DNA of 64,000 bases from Triplophysa rosa (lineage: Eukaryota > Chordata > Actinopteri > Cypriniformes > Nemacheilidae), in the NCBI RefSeq assembly GCF_024868665.1, contig NC_079902.1, forward strand, positions 10,918,266 to 10,982,265. The letters are read 5' to 3'. Of the stretch, positions 14,101-29,100 are shown in pieces (within the stretch, counting starts at the first letter, position 1; every line of letters begins with the position of its first letter). The notes beneath the pieces were generated by a model. That model did not search any database. It was not told the DNA's origin and worked only from the letters and a program-made list of their open reading frames with translations. The translations under genes were made by a program, and so were the position numbers.

Positions 14101-17100
14101 CTGTCTCTGTTTATTGCACAAAATTATGTCTATAACCGTATAAAAGACTCTAATGCAGAGTGGCGTTAAAGCGGTCCGCGCACCCTGAACTCAGAATGAT
14201 GCGCTTAAATGCATTCGCTTCGTTATTTACAGTTATGCTCATCCCGGACGCACAATGATGCGCTTAAAGCACCTACTCCTTCTGAAGTCCCGGGGATCAT
14301 TTTGCTCCCCAAAGTAAATAATAGTTAGAACACAATGAGAAGAGATGATATGTTACATGTTTAACACATAGTGCGTTGCATCAATCCGACAGTATACAGT
14401 TTAATCAGAGGTTTAAAAAGAGTTATTTCGTATGAAGACGCAACATATTCAGACCGCTTCCAGTGCTTCTAATAAGCTAAGCTACACTCAGTGAGTAACT
14501 CAGTCTCTAGCAAAATACATTTTAAACAAAACCATAGACTATCATCTTGTAATTGTGAAGAATAATGAAAACATTGGAACATGTTGGAAAGAGTAGCGTC
14601 CTGACCGTCACCGTACACACGCATGCTGACTGGATATTGACAGACAGCACCAGCGGAGGTCAGAGTTTCTTAATTATGCTATATTGGTTTATTCCTCGCA
14701 TAAAGCTATCGAATGACATAAAAGTGCATTGGTGGTTTCATGATAGTCAGTCCTTTTTGAAGCCTAAGAGTAATTTAGGCAGGGTCACAATCTGCAAAGG
14801 TTCACATACACTAACTTACACTAGTACAATAGTGTTAATGTAAATCATTAATGTAAAATAGTGTTAAAATAAAGTAATTTATTATGAAAGTCTACATCTA
14901 CGTTCCCCTCTCCGTCCGTTTGTGATTGCGTGTCCATGCTGTGATGATCGCATTCTGGGGGTAACGTTAGGGGGAATTCCTCCGTTCATTCACTAACTTA
15001 CTGCGTCCGAGGCTCTCGGATCGCTTTTTGTCGGGTGAATTATACTTACTCTTGTTCTGCTGATTAATTTACACACGCCCGGGAACAGAAACTGCTATTA
15101 CAGCAGATAAACGTAAATAATATGACGCGTCGACGCATTTCACGCACGTCAACGCGTCGTTGCAGCCCTAAACAATACTAAAATGTAAAAACCTATTTAT
15201 TTCAGAATTAGAGGCCTACAACATCATATAAAATGTGCAAATGACAGTTTTTAATGTATTTTATTTCTGAATTAGAGGCCTACAACATCATATAAAAGGT
15301 ACAAATTACAGTTTTTACTGTATTTGTGTCTTTCAGGGTTAGAGGCATAATTTACCAAACATTGGAAATTAACCCATTTGCTGTTTTCAACAGAATATTA
15401 GTGAATTACAGTCTTAAAATGTTCTCTTATGTTCCACTGAACATACAGGTAAAGATCAGTATATGCTGACAGAATTTTCATCTCATCTCATTCACTCCCT
15501 GGAGTGTATTACCTTTTTATTTGACTGGAAAACAAGTGTTCTTGTAAATGGACACTGACAGTGACATGCCCCCCCCAACCCACCCCCCCCCCCCCTCACA
15601 GGTGGTGTGTCATTTGAGAACATCTAACATGTTGTATGACCTGAAAACTATTGACATGGCATCTATTCTTCCATCTGTCTACACTGATTATTGCTAAGTC
15701 TGCTTGACTTTGGCCTCTCCGCTTCAAAGCCTGTTGATACGACAGGCAACAAGAACATATAAAGCATCTAGAAATGTTATTTACACCCACTCGCCTCTCA
15801 GTTTGCCTCTCTCAAAGAGGAAAGATTAAAATATTCAGAACATGAATCCCATGGACTCAGACTTCCAGCACAGATTTAGAACACTGCACTCAACGATTGC
15901 TGTTTTTGTGAGTTACAAGTGAGTTACACACAGTGCTGTGCAAATGTCGAAATCCTGAAGGATTGTCAAATAAATAGATTCATGATTTAGCAAATTTAGC
16001 CTAATGTTAAGAGGAATCAACAGAGCAGAAAATCTTTCCAGAACACTGAATCTGAATGATTCTTGTGAACTCTCAGCAGCTTCTCTAATTGAAGCGGTTG
16101 TGTTCTTCAAGTGTGAACAGGGAGCCCAGCTAACACATGACGTACCAGTTACGTAATTTATTGGTCATTTTTGGTCATTTCATGACTTACCAGCTGGCAA
16201 CGTAGCTGGCACGTCCCAGGCACGTAATTTCATTACCATTAAATGACCAATTCATGGCGTCGCCTGCACGAACTCCTGACGTTACACGATAACCAATAAT
16301 GGTCCAGTTACGTAGTATATTCGTAGTATTTTGATAATTACATGACGTACTGGTAACGTAAAGTACATGTCCTAGGCACGTGAATTCTTTACCATTAAAT
16401 GACCAATTCATGACGTCACCTGCACAAACTCCTGACGTTACACGATAACCAAAAATAGCCCAGTTATGTAGTATTTCGGTAATTACATGACCTACTGGTA
16501 ACGCAAAGTACACGTCCTAGGAATGTAATTTCATTACCAATAAATGACCAATTAATAACGTCACATTTACCGTCTCCTAACATTGCAGGATAACCAAGAA
16601 CGGTCCAGTTACGTAATATATTGGTTATATTTTGATATCAACATGACCTGCTGGTAACGTAACTGCCAGGTCGCAAGCACGTAATTTCATTACCATTTAT
16701 ATTAGCCCATGCTTAACATTGACGATTCACACGACAATTATTATGCTTGTTTAACGTTTTTAGTCTGAACATTGTAAATCTGCCAGATTTACAAGAGTGC
16801 AGGCTGCTCTGTGTTGTATGAGAATATTATGCCTCGGCGCGCGCACAGCTGAACTGCGCCTGACAGGACCGCTCGTTTCTTAGAAGTTCTAATTTCACAA
16901 CAGTGGATTAAAGAGTTGTATAAATCACATTTTAAATGAAATATTTACTCGTAAGCTGACAGAACGCCATCTGACAGAAGTAACAATGTTTTTTTGAAGT
17001 GCTTCTTTACTGACTGGAACAAAGTTCCTCTGACAGGAAATTTCGTTTTATCAGGTGAGAGACTCCAGTTGCTTTTCAACAAAAGGCGTTTATGAAAAAA

Positions 17101-20100
17101 TGAGAGTAAAGTGCCTGAAAGCATTGTTTAAGGTTTTTTTAAGGTATTTATACAGGGGCGGGATCATCACCAAGATAGGAATGTTTCCTCTGACAAAAAA
17201 AAGTGGAAGTTGAAGTGAACGTCATAATCAGATTAACGTTACAAGGTGTGTGCATTAACATGACATCTGCATTTTTGCCATTCTTTGTTATGAATGCAGC
17301 TTAATATGATGCGGGAGCGATACAAGACCCTTTCCCATCCACTGTAAAAAAGTTTTGTCTGCATTCACCCCTCGTTAACTAACGTTAGTTGTTTACGTTA
17401 CCTCCAGCAAAATGAAAGCATCACTTCACTTCACACCAATGACGGCATACTTTAGAAAACGATCATGATGATATTGTAGCGCACAGAGATGTGTCATTTA
17501 TGATGATGTGCTATTTTATTTTTCTGCACCTAAGTTATAGAGAGTTGACGGTAGTTTTGACAGCCCCGGAAAGACGACGGGCAGATAGAGTTACTGTAGT
17601 TCAGACTGGTATTCAGACTGTGTGTGTTATTCATTATTCTGAGTCATGAGGAAACAAAAGTGTACCTAGAAGCTCTTTGTCGTTTTTCAGACGCTTCAGT
17701 ATTTTTATTATTAATTTAAAACATATTGTGAATGTGATAGATGAACACACAGTCATGCACAGGTGTGACAGAGCTCGTGCTAATCAGAATGAATGGCAGG
17801 GAAACATATCAAGTTATTCCTACTAAATAATGATTCAGCAGTTAATTGTGACATTTATTATGTGGCTGTTGTTCTCACTTGGAATTATAAATGTTGCAGA
17901 TTGACCGATTAATGTGATATTAATTTGAATAACAATAACTTGTCTTTATGCTTTTCTGCATATTCTTTATTCANATTCATGATTTAGCAAATTTAGCCTA
18001 ATGTTAAGAGGAATCAACAGAGCAGAAAATCTTTCCAGAACACTGAATCTGAATGATTCTTGTGAACTCTCAGCAGCTTCTCTAATTGAAGCGGTTGTGT
18101 TCTTCAAGTGTGAACAGGGAGCCCAGCTAACACATGACGTACCAGTTACGTAATTTATTGGTCATTTTTGGTCATTTCATGACTTACCAGCTGGCAACGT
18201 AGCTGGCACGTCCCAGGCACGTAATTTCATTACCATTAAATGACCAATTCATGGCGTCGCCTGCACGAACTCCTGACGTTACACGATAACCAATAATGGT
18301 CCAGTTACGTAGTATATTCGTAGTATTTTGATAATTACATGACGTACTGGTAACGTAAAGTACATGTCCTAGGCACGTGAATTCTTTACCATTAAATGAC
18401 CAATTCATGACGTCACCTGCACAAACTCCTGACGTTACACGATAACCAAAAATAGCCCAGTTATGTAGTATTTCGGTAATTACATGACCTACTGGTAACG
18501 CAAAGTACACGTCCTAGGAATGTAATTTCATTACCAATAAATGACCAATTAATAACGTCACATTTACCGTCTCCTAACATTGCAGGATAACCAAGAACGG
18601 TCCAGTTACGTAATATATTGGTTATATTTTGATATCAACATGACCTGCTGGTAACGTAACTGCCAGGTCGCAAGCACGTAATTTCATTACCATTTATATT
18701 AGCCCATGCTTAACATTGACGATTCACACGACAATTATTATGCTTGTTTAACGTTTTTAGTCTGAACATTGTAAATCTGCCAGATTTACAAGAGTGCAGG
18801 CTGCTCTGTGTTGTATGAGAATATTATGCCTCGGCGCGCGCACAGCTGAACTGCGCCTGACAGGACCGCTCGTTTCTTAGAAGTTCTAATTTCACAACAG
18901 TGGATTAAAGAGTTGTATAAATCACATTTTAAATGAAATATTTACTCGTAAGCTGACAGAACGCCATCTGACAGAAGTAACAATGTTTTTTTGAAGTGCT
19001 TCTTTACTGACTGGAACAAAGTTCCTCTGACAGGAAATTTCGTTTTATCAGGTGAGAGACTCCAGTTGCTTTTCAACAAAAGGCGTTTATGAAAAAATGA
19101 GAGTAAAGTGCCTGAAAGCATTGTTTAAGGTTTTTTTAAGGTATTTATACAGGGGCGGGATCATCACCAAGATAGGAATGTTTCCTCTGACAAAAAAAAG
19201 TGGAAGTTGAAGTGAACGTCATAATCAGAGTAACGTTACAAGGTGTGTGCATTAACATGACATCTGCATTTTTGCCATTCTTTGTTATGAATGCAGCTTA
19301 ATATGATGCGGGAGCGATACAAGACCCTTTCCCATCCACTGTAAAAAAGTTTTGTCTGCATTCACCCCTCGTTAACTAACGTTAGTTGTTTACGTTACCT
19401 CCAGCAAAATGAAAGCATCACTTCACTTCACACCAATGACGGCATACTTTAGAAAACGATCATGATGATATTGTAGCGCACAGAGATGTGTCATTTATGA
19501 TGATGTGCTATTTTATTTTTCTGCACCTAAGTTATAGAGAGTTGACGGTAGTTTTGACAGCCCCGGAAAGACGACGGGCAGATAGAGTTACTGTAGTTCA
19601 GACTGGTATTCAGACTGTGTGTGTTATTCATTATTCTGAGTCATGAGGAAACAAAAGTGTACCTAGAAGCTCTTTGTCGTTTTTCAGACGCTTCAGTATT
19701 TTTATTATTAATTTAAAACATATTGTGAATGTGATAGATGAACACACAGTCATGCACAGGAGTGACAGAGCTCGTGCTAATCAGAATGAATGGCAGGGAA
19801 ACATATCAAGTTATTCCTACTAAATAATGATTCAGCAGTTAATTGTGACATTTATTATGTGGCTGTTGTTCTCACTTGGAATTATAAATGTTGCAGATTG
19901 ACCGATTAATGTGATATTAATTTGAATAACAATAACTTGTCTTTATGCTTTTCTGCATATTCTTTATTCAATATTTATTCTAGTAATGTATACAGTATGT
20001 GGTGCTTAGAGTGTGGCTATATATCTATCTGTGTGTCTATCTTGTTTGTATTCGTACCGCCGAATGAATCATGTCTTGATGCACTTCAAACCTTAGCATA

Positions 20101-23100
20101 TTTGATATATAAATGCGTGTCTTTACAATTCCTCCTTGTTTATATACATTGTGTGACCATAGAACACTTTCTTTTCATTATGTTATAATTGGGAATGGTA
20201 TTTTGTAAAATTGCCAGGAGGTCATAAAGATGCAAATTAGGTGTTGAGTGGACAAAGAACCTCTTCCCTGCTCAACTCTGATTAGTCGATTCAAACTCAG
20301 GTGGGCCTGCCCTCTCGTGAGTTTAAATATCGAGCCTGCTCTGAAAATCCTTCTCTTCTCTTGTCTCTTCCCCTCTTCTCTTCTGCGCTAAAACTTGTTT
20401 CGTGGCGTCTCTTCGGAGACTGCCCCCCCCCCCACTGGGGGAGAAGAAGGAACAATGGACTCTGCTGCCACGTGGTTAAGCCATGCGGCCGATCACGAGG
20501 CCCACAACTTTCGGCAGGACTGCCTTCTGAAACCTTTTGAACAATTCCATCTCTACACACACATACGGATATCGGTCCAGCACAGAGCTTGCACGTATCC
20601 ATTTCTATTTATAGAATAGCTGCGCTAAGTCTGTGCCTCTTTGTTAAAGATGATTTTTATTGGTGTTCAGAAATCGCTGCCATGCCATTGAACATGAACA
20701 TTGTGTTTCAATTATATTTTACTTGTTGAGATTTCATGACAAATATATTTTCCAATATAAGACTGCAAATGTTTTTAAGTCTCTTCATTTCAGAAAAATC
20801 TAAATGAATAAATCTGCAATTGAATAAACCTCTCACTGGAAAAAGATGTTCCATCCTTTGGTGATTAATGAGAGACTTGACATTGAATTGGTCACCTGCA
20901 GCAGTTTCTCTCAGTTTCCATTTCTACTCCTACCTACTCACTCTAATAAAAGTAATAATACACTCCTTTACTTTAATGTTTCACTCCGGTGTCAGTATTC
21001 CATTTCTTTCTCTCAATGCTTGTGCCGTTCAGTAACTTATGTGACCCTACATTAAGACCGTGTAAAGGCCACTAAAAGCATGTCATTTCTTTATAAACGG
21101 TTAGTTTGTGCCTCTGTGGCATATGTTCTTCAGGGTTAACGTTGTGGTGTGGTTTTTTCCACACCACCTCACTTCACAGGATCCTTTGAGAGATTGTGAA
21201 GAGAATTTCTCACTCTGGTAATTCATGGCTGCTTTAACAGTTTGTTTTTGTCTTACTATACGATGAACACTTTTTGTCACATTTATTGTTTTGTTAGGCC
21301 AACAATTCAACCATTTACTCAAAATAAATCATCTCAATTTGTCATCACCTTGAATAGAATAGTTCAGTAAACAAGCTCTGTAGCATTCTACAGGCAATAG
21401 GACACCATATTACATAAGCAGTGACAGAGACTACAAAAAAGGAAGAAAATAAGCAGCACTGGAGTGGATAAATCCTGGTCAAACTGAATGAGCCTGACTC
21501 ACACAGTATATCTGACTGCTGTCTATGAATGACCCCTTAAGCTTGGCAGCACAAATTCACTGACAGGATTGTGCTGGATATGTCTCCATGCAGAGTGCAA
21601 AAAGATGCTATTACTTTTAACTTTTTTTCTTATTAGCTACCTCTGTTAGCCTCAAAACTGAGAAATACTTATTCAGAAAAAAATGTGAGTGCACGGGTAT
21701 CTTAGTTTGTGTTTTGTAGAATTGGATTTGTGCACTTGCACTGAAGGATTCAAGAAGGTGTAACTGTTATGTTGTATTTGCGGGAGAGAGAGAAAATCTA
21801 CAAGTTTGCAACTTCAAATTTACTGATATACATGCGTGGCCACGGCTACAACTACAAATTCCACTCTCACAGGCGCTCAGTTGTTTTGCACCAAAAATAC
21901 CTTCATAGCATTTTCCATATAAATAACGACATGGTTGTGCTATAGGTTGTCAACTCTTGTGTTATTTGCATGCATTCGACTGTACCCTTACATTATCAAC
22001 AGCCGAATAGAGCTGAAGCAATAGAGCATATTTATTTGTTAAATTCAAAGAAAATGTCTGAAGTATTAAAACTGACTATAACCAAAGTTTATAGATATTA
22101 ACAAGATATCTATTACTATGAATGGGCAAAAGTGCATTGCTCCGTGTAGTGCAATAGCTGCCCAGAGGTATTGTAAATACGGCCGCTTAGTGGGGAGACT
22201 TTGCTAAAAGGGACTTCGGTATCACATTTTTTTCATTTTATTCGTTGCAAATAAACGATATCATTTTGTCTCCCCTGCAGAGATTCTTCAGATTGCTGTG
22301 GAGTTTAGAGAAATATTATGCCTAAATCAATATTTTACTGTTACAGGATCATGGGGGGTCTGTGGCCATTGATACTGTTGTCTTCTCAAGCATCCCATCA
22401 TTTATATCCTGCTTTATTCTGCTTATTAACTTAAGACAACTAGAGATTTTCAGTCAGTACAGTACAGAAATTCAGTACACTGTTCAGGTACAAGAATGCA
22501 CAAAATATATTTTCAAGTGTGGCAAGTGACAAAACATATTTATCTGATAGACTGTGTTTTAGAGACAGAACCACATCAATGATATTTATTTCTGATAATC
22601 AATTGTGGAGCCTAATAAGAGGGTGATATGACATTTGATATTAAAATCATCTGCCACAGGCACACCCAAATAAAGGAAAGCAAATAAAGCAGCAAACCGA
22701 ATATCAACATATACGTCATTCTGTTGACAGAAATGCAATATAATACAGCGTTTCCCATACAATGCATTTATTTGGGCGGTCCGCCCAGGTATATTAATAG
22801 CCGTCCAAGTATATTTGGCGTCACATTTTGTAATTTTTTATCCATCCCTGATAATGACTGTATCTGTGATCGATTAATTAGTGGATAAACAGCCTTTACA
22901 CGTCTTCTGTCTTCCTCACTTGTTTGGTGTGAGTGCCGCGTGGTCACGTGCGCGACGCATCCTCCTCTTCCGCGTTAGCATGCACTCTCTTCCAATGAGC
23001 TCCATGTGTGTGTGAGCCCTCGGCCTCTCGTCCGCACGTGTAGTTAGCTCCATGTAGTGTATTTAACTGTCACTTGCATTTAAAATCAAAGAAGCGTTCA

Positions 23101-26100
23101 TAATACAGCAACACATTGTAGAGAAAGGGCAAACAGCGTATAGCCGCTCTATAATTTATAGGAAATACATTTTATAGGAAACTAATTAGTATAATATAAA
23201 AGAATATTAGGAAAATTAGACCTTTCCTATCCGAGCATGTACTCAAGTCCTAGTCCAGGCTCTTGTTCTGTCCAGACTGGACTACTGCGATGCGCTACTG
23301 GCTGGACTTCCAGCTTGCACAACTAAACCTCTACAGATGATCCAGAATGCAGCGGCAAGAGTGGTCTTCAATGAACCCGAAGAGAGCACACGTCACTCCT
23401 CTCTTCATTAAGTTATATTGGCTCCCTATAGTCGCTCGAATCAAATTCAAGACTCTGCTCCTGGCCTACAAGACCACCACTGATTTGGCACCCCCATACC
23501 TTCACTCGCTAATTCAGACTTATGTACCCTCCAGATCCCTACACTCTGCAAACGAACTACGTCTTGTGGTGCCATCCTAAAAAGGTAAAAAATCATTCTC
23601 ACGCACCTTCTCTGGATCTGTTTCACATTTGTGGAATGATCTGCCCGCTGCTACAAGATCAGCAGATTCTGTAGCCATCTTTAATAATTGTCTGAAAACA
23701 CATGTCTTCCTTCAACACCTGATTGATCTCATTTCTACACTTTCAAAAAAAAAAAAAAACTTAGCTCTGTATACTGTGGTGGGCTATATGAGACCAGTTT
23801 TATTGCACTTATGCTTTTTGTTGTCCTTATGTTGTTCCAATTGCTTCCCTCATTTGTAAGTCGCTTTGGATAAAAGCGTCTGCTAAATGACTAAATGTAA
23901 ATGTAAAATGTAGATGTACTGTATTATGATTTTGTCCGATGATGTTGCGTTTATAAATCAGGATTTTAGCAGCAGTTAAAGTGACTGCTGGTGGCATTCA
24001 GTTGTAAAATACAATATAATGTGACAGTTCAGAGAGTAGCAGAAAAACAGATATCAAGTGTTAACACTAACACGATGCAAACACGACGTGATGGCGTCAC
24101 AAATATGCTAATAAGTTTGTGACGTCACCAGCGCCACAAGTCTGTCAAAATCCTGTGGGAAACACTATAATATACATAACTATGTGTACAGAGGTGTATA
24201 AAGATCTTACATAATGAAGCGTTATGTTTTCATTACCTTAGAATGAGATATTTCTATCTACATCCCCTTGCATGGAATTCACCATGTTGTTTCTACAGTA
24301 GCCCTAAATGAACAAACTTCTTTACAGAGCGTGTTTCGTTAATACATCATAGTGCCGTGTCAGGCACAGTAGTGCTTTGAAAGGGATGGGTTGAGTGAGC
24401 CGTTTGTTGCAATTCACAACCTCACCGCTAGATGCTGCTAAATTTCATTCACTTGACCTTTAATAAGGGAAGTATTAAGTCTACACTGTCACTGACATTT
24501 TGTTTTACTCTAAGGCAGCACAATATGTACTGAGCACCAAATAATTACTTTATACAGTAACAAAATAAGTGCCAAATTACATGCCTAGCTTGATGTACAC
24601 AAGAATTTGACAAAAACTTATATAGGTCATGTAATACCTCTTGGTTTTAGAAAAAGCATTATCAAAGTGCAGTGAGGTACCAGATGGTTACTGTATGGTA
24701 CTGTACTGCATGATTATCGTATTTACATACCATGGTGTTTACATAATCTAGCGTTCTCTAAATAAAATTCAGATCAAAATCATTAGCAGAAAAAATCCAG
24801 AAAAACATTTTCATCATTTTGCCCTCCCTTACTCTACATAGCTATAGTACGGGCCTCACAGTTGGCATTCTGTAAAAATTCACAATGTGTCCTATTAACT
24901 CAGATACTGGACTCAGATCTCAGACACAGAGGGAGAGCAAGCGATTGCTGTGTTGACAGGTGGATGAGCCAATAGTGACATCTTCCAAAGTGAGTCTGTC
25001 TGTAACTGAGCGCACGGCATTGCCCATTTATTAGGACAGTGAAACAAACCCAAAGGCAGACCGAGGGCCAAGTCAGGCAGAAGTGAGGCCATGAAGCTTC
25101 ATTTCCAAAAGCAAAATATTAGTAAGCTTTCTGTGGGGCAATGTAATATGATAACAAGACCTGAAGTTGAAATAAGGCAATATGGCCCTTTGCAAACATA
25201 GCCTTTGTGATTTTGGAAGTTTAGAACCCGTGTGGTTGGAAGTTTAGAAGTTCTATTCTATTTTTTGAAGTTTATTATGTTTTCACAAGAAAACATAGCT
25301 ATTCGGTTGTTAAGTGGTGACGTAAGGAATACCTTTTTCTGGTCCAAGCATCTATTCATTTCAAGCGGGGCTACAGCTTAAACATCTGTTTATGAGCATT
25401 GTTTACTCATATTGCATATTTAAGCAAAACATGTATTAACTCAAAGTATACACTACAGTCACCAGGCTCACGGAATCTCCGACATTAATATTTGAATAAA
25501 TTATGAAAAATAAATCGCTGACTGGCCATGTGGGATTTCGTTATGAAGATAAAGGTTAGGATCACGGTTTTCCGATAATTTTATAGTTCGCATGAGCGTA
25601 CATTAGCATCTTTTTGTTGTTTGCCTATAGCATCTTATTGAGCGTTTGGACTCGGGCCGTCAGGCTTAACAAGCGGATAACGTAACTATGAGGTGGAGAT
25701 TTAATACAAAAATATACAAAAAAAACATAATTACAAGAAAAAGCAAGCATAAAGGTCTATCCCTAAACATAACCGTCACTGGGGCGAAAGCAGATCATAC
25801 AAAAATGTACAAATGGGATTCCAACCTGATCTCTCACAGGAATTCGTAACTATTTTATGAGGCGGGTTACTTTTTTTATAAATTTGTACGATAAGAATTG
25901 AACAAAAAGCGCTAGTGCGCTCGGACCGACTCGAGTTTGATTCCCATCTCGGAGGGCCCTTTGCCAATCCCGCTCCACTATCTCCACTAGGGGGTTGCAC
26001 AAACTAGTCACCTAGCCTGCGCGTGGGACGGATCATTCCCACCCATATGTTATCTTGTCCTGATTCCGCATGCATCATTCACAATGTGTCCTGTTTCCGA

Positions 26101-29100
26101 CCGCAACATTCACGATTTGTTCCGACGCTGCAAAAGCTTGCAGGTAAAAGTAAAGCCTAACGTTACATAGATTTCAGTCAATGTGCTTCTGCACACAGAT
26201 CTTTTAATATTATTGTGGCGAGGGGGGCGTGGTTTAGCGAGGTCTGCGGCAGGAGAGAGAGCCGGGAGACCAGCGGTAGGTGAGTGGAGTAAATGCAAAC
26301 AACCAACACCTGTGTCTCATTCCAGTAAGGGCGCGGGGAGACGATATATAAAGACCCAAGAGACGCTCAACGGGAGGAGAGAGACAGACTGCACACGGAC
26401 TGCCACGACCACAGAACCTCTCAGGAAAGAACGAAGGACTTTGCTGGATTATTATCTTCTCGAACCAGGCTGAAGGAAAAGCCGTGGATTTATATGTTGT
26501 ATGAATGGACCTTTTTGTTTTCTCGTGTGGCAAAGCAATAAAAGCTTGTGTCAGTCCCGCCAACCTCGTCCTCTTCCTTCCTTACCATAGCGAACCCGCT
26601 ACAATTATATTTTTGTACTTGTTGCCCATTTAATACAACATGAAAGAAACAGATTAAACAATAAAAATGTTTCTCATATTGGCTGCTGTCACTGAGGTGC
26701 TGCATTTGAATGTCCCCTATGATAAAGTGTCAATATATTGACGTTGTTCTAAAGTCTCAGGTCATCACAAACAAACTCAACACATTTTTCTGTTGTTTCA
26801 TCTAAAAATTCAGCACTGGCACTGTAGCCACACCAGCCCACATTACCACACCCACACAGCCCAACCCATCGACACACACATTCACTACTTACATTTGTGT
26901 ACAGATGGTGAAATAGTGTAAGCAGTAGCATGTAACAAATATTTAAACATTTATTGTATGTGACTGGCACATATGCTTAGTACTTTTCTAAAGGTTTTCT
27001 GCAAGCTCTCCTGCCTGCTCTGCACCTCTTGTGTACTCTGCTTCATTTGCTTGCTCTTTTTCCTCTACTTGATGATGGGCCTGAGTGTCACCATTATCTG
27101 GATCACTGCTTGTACTAGGCTTTGCCTCATTCTGATTCTGAATAAATATATGCACTTATGAAACAATTATAGGGGACCTAATTAATAATTTTTAGTGTAC
27201 AGTTAAGTTCGTTTTAGATTTCCCTGACCTAAATCTTAAATTCGGCGCTTAGCGTCTACGTCACGGCTCTCAGCCCGCCCTCTGTTCGTTGGTTGGACGG
27301 CTGGTGTGGAGCCGGAGGTAATCTGGGAGCTGGTTTGCTATATCAGACTGAGTACAGAAGCGAACTGAACTGAAATTGAGCTGAAGTACGAAGTCTGACG
27401 TAGTCAGGCTATCAGGGTGTGTCTCTCTGCAGTTCCTACCTCTATGACACCAGCTGAGCTGTCTGCACTGGGTCCAGCAACATTCTAGTTTTGAATAGAT
27501 GAACACACAATTCAGATAAGAGAGAATATAAGTTAGCCAATGGCTTATAATACCTCATCTAACTATTGCATTTAAATGCTTGTAAAAAAAGCCTATGTTC
27601 CACACTAGGATTAATTACATACTGTAACCTATATATGCATGTGTTCAATGTTTTATTTTAATATTATGACATATTTATTCAAAGTAAAGTTCATACAAAT
27701 GTCCACAGTACTATGGCTTTTATTCTGGGTTTTTGACGTGTACAGAGCTACAGTACTATATCGCAAGTAGCCTACGGCTGTCTCAGTTAAGTAAACAGTG
27801 TTTACCCTAAATTCCACCTTATCTACTGATATTTCAAGCTTAACCAGTGTAACCAGCTGTGTTTTCGGTTTTATTACCTCTACGGCACTGCTGTCCTCCG
27901 GTGCAGCAGCCGAATTTAAACCTTTTGAAAAGTGTTCTGCTCATTTTACGCATTTGGCAGCGTCGGACTTAAGAGCCCTTTTTTTTGCTTTTTCTGCACC
28001 GCCTTTCCTTTTTTTACGGTCCATTATCTAGCTTAGCTTTAGTATCTAAAACCTCAAAGTCGGCATGAAATTAAAACTGTCAATTCAAATTGATTTACAC
28101 AGTGTTGCACTATTCATTATAAATTATTTATCCGTGCACATCATTTTTGTTTTTTTATTAATTTGCACGATCTATTAACAGAAATGCAATATAATACTCA
28201 AAACTATTTCTTCAGAGGTGTATAAAGACCTCACATAATGAACCGTTATGTTTAAAGATTCTGTCCTCATTCCACCCTTTTAAAAGAGCCCTTCTTTCTT
28301 TCACACAGCCTCTGTGAATAATTGCTGAAGGAGAGTTTCTCTTGAATGAACAGTGAACTGCATCTAATAAGACCGCCTTGGGCTCATAAGCCACGTCAGT
28401 GCAACTACAGAACAGTTGTTAGAGACGAGAGCTGGACAAAGGAGCAGGGCTCTATTACACTGTCCCGAGATCTCTTCTCTCATCCCAATGAAGGATACAT
28501 TAAACTTTCAATACACACAGGGACTATTGATACAGGATGGCTTGTGCTTAAAACACAAACTGTACAAAATATCAAGGGTAGCTGTCAGGTATGGGAAGAT
28601 GATCGCAGTATACTGGCTGTGTTGAAATGAGGCGTACCAAACAGCAGGGTATGGTTGGCCTGAATAATCCAAACAGACAGTGGTGCTATAGCATATAGTC
28701 TTTGAGCTGGAGGAGCTTAAATAAAACAGATAGAGCACAACGGGGGAAGGAGCCACTCTGTTTCATTACAGAAGAACAATAAAGAGCGAATGTGTGTGTG
28801 TGTGTGTGTTCATGTTTGTATATCCCGGTGGGGACCTAAACCTGAATGCACATCAACACATGGGGACTCGTGTCACCGTGGGGACCAAAATTGAGGTCCC
28901 CATGGGCAAAAAAGCTTATAAATTGTACAGAACAATATATTTTTTTAATCTAAAAATGCAAAAAGTTTTCTATGATCTTTAGGTTTAGGGGTAGGGTTAG
29001 GGATAGGGGATAGAATATACAGTTTGTACAGTATAAAAAACATTACGCCTATGGACTGTCCCCACGGAGATAGTAAGCCAGACATGTGTGCGTGTGTGTG

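Noticed and set aside
16140..16700. Regularly spaced repeats considered as a CRISPR-like array
   Set aside because: Units are 145-156 bp with no short constant repeat and variable spacer structure, and the host is a vertebrate.
16187..18510. Identical 108-residue frames at 16187-16513 and 18184-18510
   Set aside because: Internally repetitive translation of the minisatellite; identity reflects the 2.0 kb duplicated sequence, not gene duplication.
26183..26563. Overlapping small frames on both strands around 26.2-26.6 kb
   Set aside because: All fall in or across the solo LTR, whose 5-bp duplication explains the segment.
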